Source: Calidithermus chliarophilus DSM 9957 (GTDB taxonomy: Bacteria; Deinococcota; Deinococci; Deinococcales; Thermaceae). From it: a stretch of DNA of 40,378 nt. The position numbers and the translations under genes are program-made. Positions 31,272 to 39,866 of this stretch are shown here, piece by piece; the stretch's first letter is position 1, and each line of letters begins with the position of its first letter. The stretch lies in the NCBI RefSeq assembly GCF_000430045.1, contig NZ_KE387027.1, positions 502,589 to 542,966 on the forward strand. Reading direction: 5' to 3'. The notes beneath the pieces were generated by a model. It was not told where the DNA came from and did not search any database. It was given only the letters and a program-made list of their open reading frames with translations.

Positions 31272-31369
31272 GCCCGAAAGGAAAACCCCGACTCGTACCA
31301 GCGAGACGTGACCTCATTCTGTTTCTGGCGTACAAAGCGCAGTTTGAGCCGTTCTAACGTTTCGCTCAT
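31268..31369 (-). CDS. Possible 33-residue small protein
   Basis: A short frame between the tRNA-Ala terminator and the rplU promoter. It starts with ATG 31369-31367, preceded by GGAAGGA with 5 nt spacing, a strong ribosome site, and ends in TGA that overlaps the rplU -35 box. The peptide is charged (MSETLERLKLRFVRQKQNEV, then TSRWYESGFSFRA) and looks like a soluble helix. No family was recognised and no clear promoter was seen. The stretch from here to 31492 has no other gene. Confidence 0.35.
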   Translation of the reverse strand: MSETLERLKLRFVRQKQNEVTSRWYESGFSFRA

Positions 31370-31492
31370 ACTTTTCCTTCCGATCGCCAGTAAAGCCGGG
31401 GTTTTTCCCGTCGGGCTGTGGCCCCGAAGGTCTGTTAAGACCGAGGGCGAAGCGCGCAGGCGCGAGGCAGCTGGGAGCTATCCTGACACGGT

Positions 31493-31531
31493 AAAAAAGA
31501 ATCCCCTCTTTGTACTGAGTCAAAGAGGGAA
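31493..31531 (-). terminator. Intrinsic terminator of tRNA-Ala
   Basis: On the minus strand a stem of about 9-10 bp (CCCTCTTTG against CAAAGAGGG) with an 8-nt loop is followed by ATTCTTTTTT. It lies 21 nt after the tRNA 3' end. Confidence 0.9.
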
Positions 31532-31550
31532 TTCCCTGTCCTACACGGTC

Positions 31551-31627
<77 letters not shown>

Positions 31628-31641
31628 GAACAGCAACCGCT

Positions 31642-31670
31642 ATGTTAGCGGGGTGCCTCGAGGTTGTCAA
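31642..31670 (-). promoter_or_regulatory. Promoter of tRNA-Ala
   Basis: On the minus strand: -35 TTGACA (31670-31665), a perfect match, 17-bp spacer, -10 TAACAT (31647-31642), ending 14 nt before the tRNA. Confidence 0.85.
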
Positions 31671-31853
31671 TACTGGGCCCGCCCGTCCCCCTGCATAGCG
31701 CGTCCAGATCGGTGAGGAGCTCGAGGCGCGCCGCCTCGAGTTTGCCCTCTAGGCTGCCGGGACTGGGGCTTGTCGGCACGCCCTCACGACCGCCGGCAGG
31801 CGTCTCATTCCGCAGGTCAACCGGGCCTCGAGGGGGATTCGTGGGAACCGCTC
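31671..31853 (-). other. Spacer between the sugar-transferase gene and tRNA-Ala
   Basis: About 180 bases with no supported gene. A 44-codon frame from GTG 31779 to 31645 (LEGKLEAARLELLTDLDAL) looks protein-like, but its end coincides with the tRNA promoter and it has no good ribosome site. It may be a decayed gene end. Confidence 0.3.
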
Positions 31854-33293
31854 TCAGTAGGCTCCGTTTTTGCTCAGCACGGCCATCGTGGTCCGGGCCA
31901 GGATGTACAGGTCGAGCCATACCGACCAGTTGCGCACGTAGTAGGCATCCAGCGCCACCCGCTGGGCGTAGGAGGTGTCGTTGCGCCCAGAGACCTGCCA
32001 CATGCCCGACAGCCCGGGCCGCACCTTCAGGTACAGGCTCAGCTCTTGGCTGTAGCGCCCGACCTCCTCTTGCACGATGGGGCGGGGCCCCACGAGGCTC
32101 ATCTCGCCCTTGAGCACGTTCCAAAGCTGGGGGAGCTCGTCGAGGCTGGTGCGCCGCAGGAAGCGGCCCACTCGAGTGACCCGGGGGTCGTTTTTGAGCT
32201 TCTGGTTCTGCTCCCACTCCTCCCGCAGCTCCGGGTGCTGCGCCAGGTACTGCTCGAGCACCCGGTCGGCGTCCGGGACCATCGAGCGGAATTTCCAGGC
32301 CCTGAACATCCGGCCGCCCTGGCCGATGCGGGGGTGTCCGTAGAAGACGGGACCTTTCGTCTCGAGGCGGATCAGCAGCGCGATCACCGCGGTGAGCAAG
32401 GCCAGCGGCAGGGCGGCCAGCGCGACCAGGCTGAGGTCCATCAGCCGCTTGAGGAGGCGGGGCCCGGGCAGCAGGAGTTGTTGGCGCAGCTCGAGGGCGA
32501 GCATCCCGCCGAGGTCGCGGGGTGAGATCCACAGGCTGCTGAACCCCAGCAGGTCGGGGATGAGCAGGAGGTGCGGGAAGACCCGCTCCTGCTGCTCCAG
32601 AAGCTTCAGCAACTCCCCTCGAGGCACCCCCGGCATGGCGACCACCGCGTAGCGCACCCCCAACTGCCGGGCGACCGCGGGGGCCAGGTCCATGCCCCCC
32701 GCGACCGGCACCCCCGCGCAGGCCGTGCCATGACGGCTCGCGTCGTCGTCGAGCATGGCGATGGGCTTAAAGCCCAGCCCGGGCTGAGCCTGGAGCGTTC
32801 GAACCACCTGGCACTGGGTGGCCCCTGCCCCGAATATCACCACGGCCTCGCCCCACCAGGGCTTGGCGGCGAACAACTGCCGCACCAATGCCCGCCCCAG
32901 CGGCACCAACAGCAAGCTCAACAGCCAGACCACCAGGAACACCGAGCGCGAGTAGAGCTCGCCCCCCTTGAACAAGAAGGTGGTGGCGCCGAACACCAGG
33001 AAAAGGCCGCTCGAGGTGTACGACAACAGCCGCAACTCCTCGACCGGGGTGAGCCCAACCCGGTAAAGCCCCACCAGGCCATAGATCGCCGCGAACACCA
33101 CCAAACCCGGCCACAGCCCCGCGTAGAGCTCCAAGGGGAGGCTGCCGGGCAGGAGCCAGCGTACCCAGATGGTCACGGCCGAGGCCAGCCCCAGCATCAG
33201 GACGTCGGAAAAGAGCAGGGTCGCCGAGGTGAGCCAGGGCAAGCAGGGGTTGTGCAGCAGGCGCACCGAGGTGCTCACTGGGCGGCGTAGCAT
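31854..33293 (-). CDS. Polyprenyl sugar-phosphate transferase initiating polysaccharide synthesis
   Basis: A 479-residue membrane enzyme of the WbaP/exopolysaccharide glycosylphosphotransferase type. Four or five hydrophobic segments fill residues 20-135, a Rossmann-like middle domain has AVVIFGAGATQCQVVRTL, and the catalytic C-terminus begins with KRLMDLSLVALAALPLAL. It has KGPVFYGHPRIGQGG, AWKFRSMVPDAD, RRTSLDELPQLWNVLKGEMSLVGPRP and RPGLSGMWQVSGR. It places the first sugar phosphate (galactose or glucose type) on undecaprenyl phosphate at the inner membrane. Its ATG is 2 nt after the stop of the upstream GT4 gene, so the pair is coupled. Confidence 0.92.
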   Translation of the reverse strand: MLRRPVSTSVRLLHNPCLPWLTSATLLFSDVLMLGLASAVTIWVRWLLPGSLPLELYAGLWPGLVVFAAIYGLVGLYRVGLTPVEELRLLSYTSSGLFLVFGATTFLFKGGELYSRSVFLVVWLLSLLLVPLGRALVRQLFAAKPWWGEAVVIFGAGATQCQVVRTLQAQPGLGFKPIAMLDDDASRHGTACAGVPVAGGMDLAPAVARQLGVRYAVVAMPGVPRGELLKLLEQQERVFPHLLLIPDLLGFSSLWISPRDLGGMLALELRQQLLLPGPRLLKRLMDLSLVALAALPLALLTAVIALLIRLETKGPVFYGHPRIGQGGRMFRAWKFRSMVPDADRVLEQYLAQHPELREEWEQNQKLKNDPRVTRVGRFLRRTSLDELPQLWNVLKGEMSLVGPRPIVQEEVGRYSQELSLYLKVRPGLSGMWQVSGRNDTSYAQRVALDAYYVRNWSVWLDLYILARTTMAVLSKNGAY

Positions 33294-33295
33294 CG

Positions 33296-34429
33296 TTACT
33301 CAGGGTAACGGCCGCCGGCTTTGGAAGTTACGAATTTTGACCATTCCCTCTCCACCAGGCTCCTGAACTGCTGCCGGAACCGTTCCGCCCCGAACCGTTC
33401 GACCGTTTGGCGTATGGCACTGGGGGTCCAGGTCTGCTGCTCGAAGCGCTCGACGGCCTCGATGATCGCTCGAGGCGTCTGTTCGGAGAAGAAAACGCCG
33501 CCGACCCCCTCCTGTACCGTCTCGAGCGCTCCGCCTTTGCCGTAGGCGATCACGGGCGTGCCGCAGGCCTGGGCCTCCACCGGGATGATCCCGAAGTCCT
33601 CCTCCGCCGCGAACACGAACGCTTTCGCCCGCTGCATGTGCTCCTTGAGGGAGGAGAAGGGCTGGTAGCCCATCATTTGGACGTTGGGGGCCGCCTTCGC
33701 CTTGACCTTCTCGAAGTCGGGGCCATCCCCGATGACTACCAGCTTGCGCCCGGGCATCTGGCTGAAGGCCTCGACGATGAGGTCCATCCGCTTGTAAGGC
33801 ACCATCCTCGAGGCCGCCAGGTAAAAGTCCTCCTTGTGCTCGTGCAGCGTGAAAGATTCCACGTCCACAGGGGGGTAGATCACTTCAGCCTCGCGGCGGT
33901 ACGCCTTGCGGATGCGCCGGGCGATGTAGTGGGAATTGGCGACGAACACGTCAACCCCGGCCGCCGTGCGTTGATCCCATAGCCGCATGTAGTGTAGGAG
34001 AGCGCGAGCCAGTGCGCCTTTTACCCCCCGCTCCAACCCGGCTTCGCGCAGGTACTGCGGCTGCAGGTCCCAGGCGTAGCGGATAGGGGTGTGAACGTAG
34101 CTCAGGTGCAACTGGTCCGGCCCGGTGAGCACCCCTTTAGCCACCGCGTGGGAGCTCGAGATCACCACGTCGTAGGCGGAGAGGTCGAACTGCTCAATAG
34201 CCAGCGGCATTAGCGGTAGGTACGTCCGGTACTTGCGTGTAGCCCAAGGTAGACGCTGTAGAAAGGACGTGTAAACCGGATGTTTTGCCACCTCACGAGC
34301 AAGAAAAGGCTCGGGGTCATGTACAAGCGTATAGAGGGGGGCCTCGGGGTAGAGCTGCATGATGGCTTCGAGGACTTTCTCAGACCCGCCTGGGGTCACG
34401 AGCCAATCATGCACGAGCGCTAGACGCAT
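33296..34429 (-). CDS. GT4-family glycosyltransferase
   Basis: A 377-residue GT-B glycosyltransferase. The N-terminal acceptor domain has LVHDWLVTPGGSEKVLEAI; the C-terminal donor domain has ASRMVPYKRMDLIVEAF, VVIGDGPDFEKVKAKA and the EX7E region EEDFGIIPVEAQACGTPVIAYGKGGALETV. These are typical of retaining GT4 enzymes using nucleotide sugars. It is probably cytoplasmic and adds a sugar to the lipid-linked acceptor begun by the next gene product. Donor and linkage cannot be told. Confidence 0.9.
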   Translation of the reverse strand: MRLALVHDWLVTPGGSEKVLEAIMQLYPEAPLYTLVHDPEPFLAREVAKHPVYTSFLQRLPWATRKYRTYLPLMPLAIEQFDLSAYDVVISSSHAVAKGVLTGPDQLHLSYVHTPIRYAWDLQPQYLREAGLERGVKGALARALLHYMRLWDQRTAAGVDVFVANSHYIARRIRKAYRREAEVIYPPVDVESFTLHEHKEDFYLAASRMVPYKRMDLIVEAFSQMPGRKLVVIGDGPDFEKVKAKAAPNVQMMGYQPFSSLKEHMQRAKAFVFAAEEDFGIIPVEAQACGTPVIAYGKGGALETVQEGVGGVFFSEQTPRAIIEAVERFEQQTWTPSAIRQTVERFGAERFRQQFRSLVEREWSKFVTSKAGGRYPE

Positions 34430-34438
34430 AGCGGCATA

Positions 34439-35458
34439 CTAGTGGTGCAACAACGCCTTGTACAAGCTAAGGTGGGCCTCAGCAATCGCATCCCAGGAGT
34501 AAATCTGAGCCCAGGCTCTTCCCCTGGCGCGGAGTTGCTCCATACGGTCGGGCGTAGCGAGCAACTCCTCTAGGTGCTTCAAGGCCTCGGCCGGCTTATC
34601 TGCATACACCACCGCCTCGCCGAGTGAAGCGGGAGTTTGGGGGCCACGGGTAGTTACCACTACGGCGCCATTCCCGAGTGCGGCCAACAGTGAGCCACGC
34701 CGCTCAGAGGCCCCGTCCGGAAAGGGGAGATAAGCAAACCCGCAACGGGCGAGCCGGGCAGCAACTTGATCTGAAGTCAGACTCGATTCCCAGGCTAGAT
34801 TGTCGAGTCCCTGAGATTTTTCTTTTAGCGACTGAAGATAAGCGTGGCGGTCGGCCTGGAGTGCGCCAATGATGACAAATCGGAAGGGGTGTGGGTTGGA
34901 AGCAGCCATTCGAGCCAGGTCAAGAAAGGCCTCGAGGCCCTTGTTTGGGCGAATAAGGCCGAAGTAAGCGACTTCAAACACGTTGCGGCCGGGCGTTGGC
35001 TCAGTAAATGGAATGTTGCTTCCTATAGGGACGACGCTAGATCGCGACCACACCTGCGGGAGCCACTTGGTCAGCGCGCCTCGTTCAAAGGGATTTGTGA
35101 ACACTACGTGGTGGGCACCGCTTGCCAGTCCCATCACCGCAATTCGCCGGAGTGGGTGAGCCTGGCTGAATTCGTGTACGGTCACGGCAACCGGAACAGT
35201 CCTCGCAGCTCTCCAGATCAGGGCAAGAGGGCCGAGGCCGCTCCCATACGCCACGGTCGGGTACTGAATATGTAGGATATCCGGCCTTACGTCGTTTATC
35301 CGACGCCATAGCTCGCCCAAACTCCATAAGCCCCAATGCTCGCCCTGAATAACAGAAGTCAGTATGCCCTTTCTAGCCAGTGCCTCTACTAGGTGGGCGG
35401 TATAGTCGGCCACACCGCAAGCAGCGGGCGGGACGGAACTAACAAAGGCTACGTGCAT
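34439..35458 (-). CDS. Second GT4-type glycosyltransferase
   Basis: A 339-residue GT-B protein starting MHVAFVSSVPPAACGVADYT. The donor domain shows VAYFGLIRPNKGLEAFLDLA, FVIIGALQADRHAYLQSL and FAYLPFPDGASERRGSLLAALGNGAVVVTTRG. The EX7E motif is weak: SERRGSLLAALGNG stands where it would be expected, as in some GT4 relatives. Start and stop abut neighbours closely: the ATG directly follows the GT2 stop (TAA then ATG). From here to the pilins GC is visibly lower than in the first 31 kb. Confidence 0.88.
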   Translation of the reverse strand: MHVAFVSSVPPAACGVADYTAHLVEALARKGILTSVIQGEHWGLWSLGELWRRINDVRPDILHIQYPTVAYGSGLGPLALIWRAARTVPVAVTVHEFSQAHPLRRIAVMGLASGAHHVVFTNPFERGALTKWLPQVWSRSSVVPIGSNIPFTEPTPGRNVFEVAYFGLIRPNKGLEAFLDLARMAASNPHPFRFVIIGALQADRHAYLQSLKEKSQGLDNLAWESSLTSDQVAARLARCGFAYLPFPDGASERRGSLLAALGNGAVVVTTRGPQTPASLGEAVVYADKPAEALKHLEELLATPDRMEQLRARGRAWAQIYSWDAIAEAHLSLYKALLHH

Positions 35459-36307
35459 TTATCCCCTTGATAAGCCACCCTGCAGAGTAGCCAACGCTCG
35501 CTCCCAATCCCTCTGCAGTACCCGCTTTATAAATCGTCCCCCTACCCCGAGAACGACTGGGAGGAGAGGCAAAGGCGCATGCCGCGTGAAAAAGCGTCGT
35601 GCCGACCTGTTAAAGTACCGGTCAAGCGTTGGGCTTTTTTTGCCCATGCTTGCGGACTCCTTGTGTAGAACCTTGGAGTTCGTCGCCACCGCTAATTTCC
35701 AGCCTGCCTTGCGCAAACGAAAGCTGAAGTCAGTGTCCTCCCAATACATAAAGTACCCATCATCAAGAAGGCCTACCTTCTCGAATGCTATCCGGCGCAC
35801 CAGTAAACTCGCGGCCACCAGGTAGTCCATTCGTGATGACTCCACATTGGTGTAGTGGCGGGAATACCCTATCCACAAGGATACCTTTCCCCCGCCGTAC
35901 GCCTGTATCCGCTCTGGCTGGTCCATGTAATACAGCACTGACCCCACCGCCCCAATCGCCCCGTTGCTCTCTGCCACCTCGACCAGCGCAGAGAGCGCTC
36001 CTTTATCCACCACCGTATCGTTATTGAGCAACCAGACGTAATCTGCTCCGTGCTCCACTGCGGAGCGAATCCCTACGTTGTTGCCCCCGGCGAAACCCAA
36101 GTTTGCGCCCGTTGACACAACAGTTACGTCCGGTGCGGCTCTGCGTATTTCATGCACTGATCCGTCCGTCGAGCCATTATCTACAACAAGAATGCGGTAG
36201 TTGGGGTAATCGAGCGCTTGGAGAGAAGAGATGCAGGCCACGGTGTCCTGCCAGCCGTTCCAATTCAAGATGACGATATGAACTGATGGGTTGAACACTG
36301 ATGTCAC
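35459..36307 (-). CDS. GT2-family glycosyltransferase
   Basis: A 282-residue GT-A enzyme of the rhamnosyltransferase-like GT2 group. The nucleotide fold begins VHIVILNWNGWQDTVACISSL, followed by VVDNGSTDGSVHEI, the metal-binding region YVWLLNNDTVVDKGAL (DxD replaced by NND, common in the group), and the acceptor motif GYFMYWEDTDFSFRLRKAGW with the catalytic ED. A basic, hydrophobic C-terminus may touch the membrane. Its stop codon is immediately before the next ATG, indicating an operon. Confidence 0.9.
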   Translation of the reverse strand: MTSVFNPSVHIVILNWNGWQDTVACISSLQALDYPNYRILVVDNGSTDGSVHEIRRAAPDVTVVSTGANLGFAGGNNVGIRSAVEHGADYVWLLNNDTVVDKGALSALVEVAESNGAIGAVGSVLYYMDQPERIQAYGGGKVSLWIGYSRHYTNVESSRMDYLVAASLLVRRIAFEKVGLLDDGYFMYWEDTDFSFRLRKAGWKLAVATNSKVLHKESASMGKKSPTLDRYFNRSARRFFTRHAPLPLLPVVLGVGGRFIKRVLQRDWERALATLQGGLSRG

Positions 36308-36447
36308 TATAAGCCCAGCAGCGCTCGACCGTGGTCACAGTCCCACCTCCACACTCGAGCCGCCGAGTGCATACAGATCTGCTCAGAGAGTAAGGGCAAG
36401 CGCTACTTCAAGATGGTGCTCCCAGAACACGGACTAACGGTGCCCAG
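36308..36447 (-). other. Short gap between methyltransferase and GT2 genes
   Basis: 140 bases with no supported gene. On the plus strand a fragment SKGKRYFKMVLPEHGL reads without stop and may be a gene remnant, but this is weak. Confidence 0.25.
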
Positions 36448-37518
36448 TCACTTTTGTTTTCCGGCGATCAACACCAACTCCTCGCCAAGATCGCCAGTTC
36501 GTAAAAGACTCTGCTCCAGCAACTGAAAGACCAGACCTTGCAGCCTGGAACCGGCGTTGGCTCCCTTCGCTCGAAGTAATTCGCCTATCGGTGACCCGCC
36601 AGGAAGCGCGCTATTCTGGCGTATCAGCTTGCTGGTTACGAAGCGCCACCATGCCGAGTGGGCAACTGTACGTATCTCGATGGGGCACAGCCCACTCCTG
36701 CGAACACACTCCCCCAAACTGTATTGAGTGAAGAGGTAAAGATGCCGTGGTGGATCCCAATCAAGCCAAGCCTGGCCGAAGTATCGACTTCCCAAGCTTC
36801 GGCTATTAGGCGTTGCGATGACTACCTTCCCCCCCTCGCGTAGGAGTCTGCGACAAGCCTGCAGAACGCTGATTGGGTCAGGCAGATGCTCAATTACGTG
36901 GTTCAGGGTTACCACATCGAAGCTCCCCTCCGCCCAGCCCGCCTCCTCCAAAGTTCCCTGATGTACCTCAAGGCCCCGTCGCTGAGCTAATTGTGCTGCC
37001 ACAGGGTCGGGCTCAATTCCCGCTACCTGCCACCCTAGGTCGCGCATGCGCGCCATGAAATCACCACTTCCGCATCCCACATCGAGCAAGCGTCCCCCTT
37101 TTTGTAAGGGGAGCCACATGACAGAGGATCCGGCAAAATCGTATAGAAGCCGTACTCGCGAAAGAATACGGCCTAAAAGTGCATCTTTGCCTTTCTTATT
37201 AACTAGAGAGCTATATCCAAAACTTTCCGCCAGGATACCGTTCTTAATTCGCTGGAGTAGGGATTGTTTGTTTGTAGCCCTCTCCGATCCTACGTGGGTA
37301 TAGTAGTTTGCATAGAGTTTCCCGATATCTTCCGGTACGGGGCGAGGATCGAGCCAGGCCAGTTGGCAATGGGAGCAGTAAGCGATATTCCAGAGCCCTG
37401 AAGCCGCGAATATCCGGTCACGTAAGCCTCGGTACAGGGAACTTCCCTGACGGCCACACTGATAGCAGTTTGGGGCTTCTACAACACGTATACCCTCGTT
37501 ATCGTAATGGTCCTTCAC
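36448..37518 (-). CDS. SAM methyltransferase with N-terminal zinc-ribbon-like motif
   Basis: A 356-residue class I methyltransferase of the type common in surface-polysaccharide loci. Residues 18-51 have two CxxC pairs (C18-C21, C48-C51) able to hold zinc. The SAM loop is LLDVGCGSGDF (about 142-152), followed by VAGIEPDP and FDVVTLNHVIEHLPDP. The C-terminal half (GQAWLDWDPPRHLYLFTQYSL) is typical of enzymes methylating sugars or lipid-linked glycans. The GTG start overlaps the Wzx stop codon as GTGA. The likely job is to methylate a sugar or cap the chain; the exact target is unknown. Confidence 0.88.
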   Translation of the reverse strand: MKDHYDNEGIRVVEAPNCYQCGRQGSSLYRGLRDRIFAASGLWNIAYCSHCQLAWLDPRPVPEDIGKLYANYYTHVGSERATNKQSLLQRIKNGILAESFGYSSLVNKKGKDALLGRILSRVRLLYDFAGSSVMWLPLQKGGRLLDVGCGSGDFMARMRDLGWQVAGIEPDPVAAQLAQRRGLEVHQGTLEEAGWAEGSFDVVTLNHVIEHLPDPISVLQACRRLLREGGKVVIATPNSRSLGSRYFGQAWLDWDPPRHLYLFTQYSLGECVRRSGLCPIEIRTVAHSAWWRFVTSKLIRQNSALPGGSPIGELLRAKGANAGSRLQGLVFQLLEQSLLRTGDLGEELVLIAGKQK

Positions 37519-39035
37519 GGCGTCTCCCTTTTCAACCAGCCTACAATCCGCCTGCGCTCCTTCTCAGTCAGGAACCCCTTCCAGACCATTCCTAGCGCTA
37601 TCAGAAGAAGAGTGAAAAAGAGGGCCACTTGCTCCCAAAGCAGGTTTCCTCGAGTAACCACTATGGAGGCTATAGCGCTAAAAGCGAGCACTCCCCCAGC
37701 CACCTGAGGTACGCTCTCTCTCCACAGAGCTAGGGGTGAAATCAGGGATAACCGATGGGCAAGCAGAAATAATATTAAAGCGTCAACGGTTACCCGCAGG
37801 GTCCAAGCCAGAGCTGCCCCCACTACTCCCCAAAGACGAACCAGTTCCCAAACGAGCAGCAGGTAGAGCGGCAACTCGAGCAAGTGAAGTTTAGCCGTCA
37901 GGTCGGGCCGACCGTGAGCCTGAATCAGGGTGTAGGCAATCTGGGCCAGTGAATTGACTAGAACCCCTAAACACAGGATCTGCAGGACCGAGGTACTTTC
38001 CCTGGCAATGGACTCCCCAACCCAGAGATTCAGGAGGTCTGAGGCATAGATGACGATGAACACCGTGATTACGCCTAGGGAAGCCAGGATATACCTGACC
38101 GAGCGGGCTGTGAGAAGTCCGAGGGCTGCCTTCCCTCCGGTCGTGGTCAAGTAGCTAAAGGCTGGAAATAACGTGGCGATAAAACTACCTGGGATAATCC
38201 ATAAACGAGTAACCATTTCATAGGGCATGGTGTAGTAAGCTACAGCACTTATAGGTAGCAGGGTGCCGATGATGAACCGGTCAAAATAGACCAGTACCGG
38301 CCCGACAATACCTGATACACTGATCCACCCGCCAAAGCTGAGCAATAAGCGCAGCTCTGAGCGTGACAATCGGGCAGGCGAGCGGATGAAGGGAAAGAGC
38401 TTAACGCAAACTCTGTAAAAAATAATCAGCATTAACAGGCGGGAAAGCAGCAGAAAGCCAGCGATGCCAGGAAGGCCGAACCCAGCTAAGCCGCCAACGA
38501 GTGGGATTAGGTAGTTGGCTGCTGTAAAGGGGGCACGTACTGCGTTGAGTAAGTCGAAGCGCTGGGAGGCCTCGAGAAGACCACTAAATGAACTACCCAC
38601 CAGTACCAATGGAAGTACAGCGGCCAAAATATAAAAAGCCGTACGGACCTCATTCTGGGACTCTACGGGGATGTTGAGGGTGTGGTCTACAAGGAATGGT
38701 GCTAGACTCAGTAACGCTAAACCACCCAGTAAGCCGAGTAAGGTTTGAGCGAACACCGCATTCCAGAGAATCAGGGGAATGCGGTGCTGCTTTTGGCTCC
38801 CCAAAGCTTCTGCCACGAACCGGGTAGTTGCTCGGCCGAGACCCAGGTCAAAGACACCGAAGTAGCCCAGGATTACCCAGATCAGCCCGAGGACGCCAAA
38901 GCGATCAATCCCTAATACGTGTACGGTAGGCGGGATCGCGATAAATGCCACGACAAGAGGCAACCCTTGTCCCAGCAGGTTGATCAAGGTATTGCGCGCC
39001 AGGAGTTGCCCCTCAGGCCTGGGACTATTGGGCAT
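37515..39035 (-). CDS. Wzx-type polysaccharide flippase
   Basis: A 506-residue membrane protein of the MOP superfamily with about 14 hydrophobic segments. The start LLARNTLINLLGQGLPLVVAFIAIPPTVHVLGIDRFGVLGL is typical of Wzx and RfbX proteins. It would turn lipid-linked oligosaccharide across the inner membrane for polymerisation or ligation. The ATG at 39035 is preferred to a TTG twelve codons upstream; AAAGGAG and a TATAAA box lie before it. It is the first gene of the six-gene minus-strand locus. Confidence 0.9.
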   Translation of the reverse strand: MPNSPRPEGQLLARNTLINLLGQGLPLVVAFIAIPPTVHVLGIDRFGVLGLIWVILGYFGVFDLGLGRATTRFVAEALGSQKQHRIPLILWNAVFAQTLLGLLGGLALLSLAPFLVDHTLNIPVESQNEVRTAFYILAAVLPLVLVGSSFSGLLEASQRFDLLNAVRAPFTAANYLIPLVGGLAGFGLPGIAGFLLLSRLLMLIIFYRVCVKLFPFIRSPARLSRSELRLLLSFGGWISVSGIVGPVLVYFDRFIIGTLLPISAVAYYTMPYEMVTRLWIIPGSFIATLFPAFSYLTTTGGKAALGLLTARSVRYILASLGVITVFIVIYASDLLNLWVGESIARESTSVLQILCLGVLVNSLAQIAYTLIQAHGRPDLTAKLHLLELPLYLLLVWELVRLWGVVGAALAWTLRVTVDALILFLLAHRLSLISPLALWRESVPQVAGGVLAFSAIASIVVTRGNLLWEQVALFFTLLLIALGMVWKGFLTEKERRRIVGWLKRETP

Positions 39036-39448
39036 CCGCTCCTTTATAGGCCATGCAACTTGGTAGCTCAAGCAGCTAAGCCGGGCTTATCCCCTACAGA
39101 GCCTCGGCCGAAGGCTTCACACCTCAGCCGGTAGATACCCCTTAAGGGCCTCTCGGCAAGCGTCCAACCCCGAAAGCTTAATGATATTTAGGTAACGCCC
39201 AATTGTGTCTATGCCGTATTAAACGAGTTAAATGAGGACTGTGAGACATAGCGCTAGCATGGTGTGATCTTATAACTTGTTCATTTGCCCTTGCTTGCCT
39301 CTACACCCCTTGCTAGCATCACGCTTGGATTGAGGCACGACCTCAAGACCAACCGTCGGCAAATCGGCAATAGGCCCTCTAGCTGCACTACTGGAAGCCC
39401 CGCGCCAATACCCATACATCAGCTTGGCCGGGAGAAGGAAGGAAGAAC
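39036..39448. promoter_or_regulatory. Divergent intergenic region between wzx and pilin genes
   Basis: A comparatively AT-rich 413-bp space with no supported gene. It holds the flippase promoter region at the left and the pilin promoter at 39291-39319. The word GCTAGCAT occurs twice (39253-39260 and 39312-39319), the second covering the pilin -10. The long leader of about 125 nt before the first pilin has no recognised structure. Confidence 0.5.
39291..39319 (+). promoter_or_regulatory. Promoter of the pilin genes
   Basis: -35 TTGCTT (39291-39296), 17-bp spacer, -10 TAGCAT (39314-39319). The first pilin ATG is 129 nt downstream and has its own GGAAGGA ribosome site. Confidence 0.55.
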
Positions 39449-39802
39449 ATGCGCAACGCTAAAGGCTTCACCCTGATCGAGCTCCTGATCGTCATCGCGA
39501 TCATCGCCATCCTGGCGGCCGTGCTCATCCCCAACGTGCTCAACGCCCGCAAGCGCGCCAACGACCAGGCCGCCGGCGCCTACGCCCGCCAGGTCGCCAC
39601 CTGGCTCGCCGCGGCCGACACCGCCGGCACGCCGATCAGCACCATTACTAGCTGTACTGACGGAGTCCTGCAGAGCGAGGGTGCCCCGGCCACCTTCCCC
39701 AAGGCCGTCAGCAACTGCGCCATCAGCTACAACGCGAGCACTGGTCGGAGCACCGTCACGGTCACCTCGGTCAACAACGTTACCGTAACCGCGGTGTACT
39801 GA
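39449..39802 (+). CDS. Type IV pilin, first copy
   Basis: A 117-residue prepilin. It has a 6-residue leader MRNAKG, cleavage before F7, then FTLIELLIVIAIIAILAAVL with the invariant Glu at mature position 5, followed by an amphipathic helix (ARKRANDQAAGAYARQVATW). Two cysteines, C69 and C90, can form the C-terminal disulfide loop. The mature protein of 111 residues is short for a major pilin but normal for Thermaceae pilins. GGAAGGA precedes the ATG. A hairpin at 39823-39844 follows, so most transcripts may end here. Confidence 0.93.
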   Translation: MRNAKGFTLIELLIVIAIIAILAAVLIPNVLNARKRANDQAAGAYARQVATWLAAADTAGTPISTITSCTDGVLQSEGAPATFPKAVSNCAISYNASTGRSTVTVTSVNNVTVTAVY

Positions 39803-39822
39803 GGCACCCTTAAGCTGACGCA

Positions 39823-39852
39823 GGGCCGGGGTCATTCCCGGCCCTTGCTCCC
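39823..39852 (+). terminator. Hairpin between the two pilin genes
   Basis: GGGCCGGG (39823-39830) pairs with CCCGGCCC (39837-39844) around a 6-nt loop, followed by TTGCTCC. It could end or weaken transcription into the second pilin gene. Confidence 0.65.
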
Positions 39853-39866
39853 AGAAGGGGGCCTGG

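Noticed and set aside
31645-31779. A 44-codon gene before tRNA-Ala
   Set aside because: The protein looks plausible, but its 3' end holds the consensus tRNA promoter and there is no good ribosome site.
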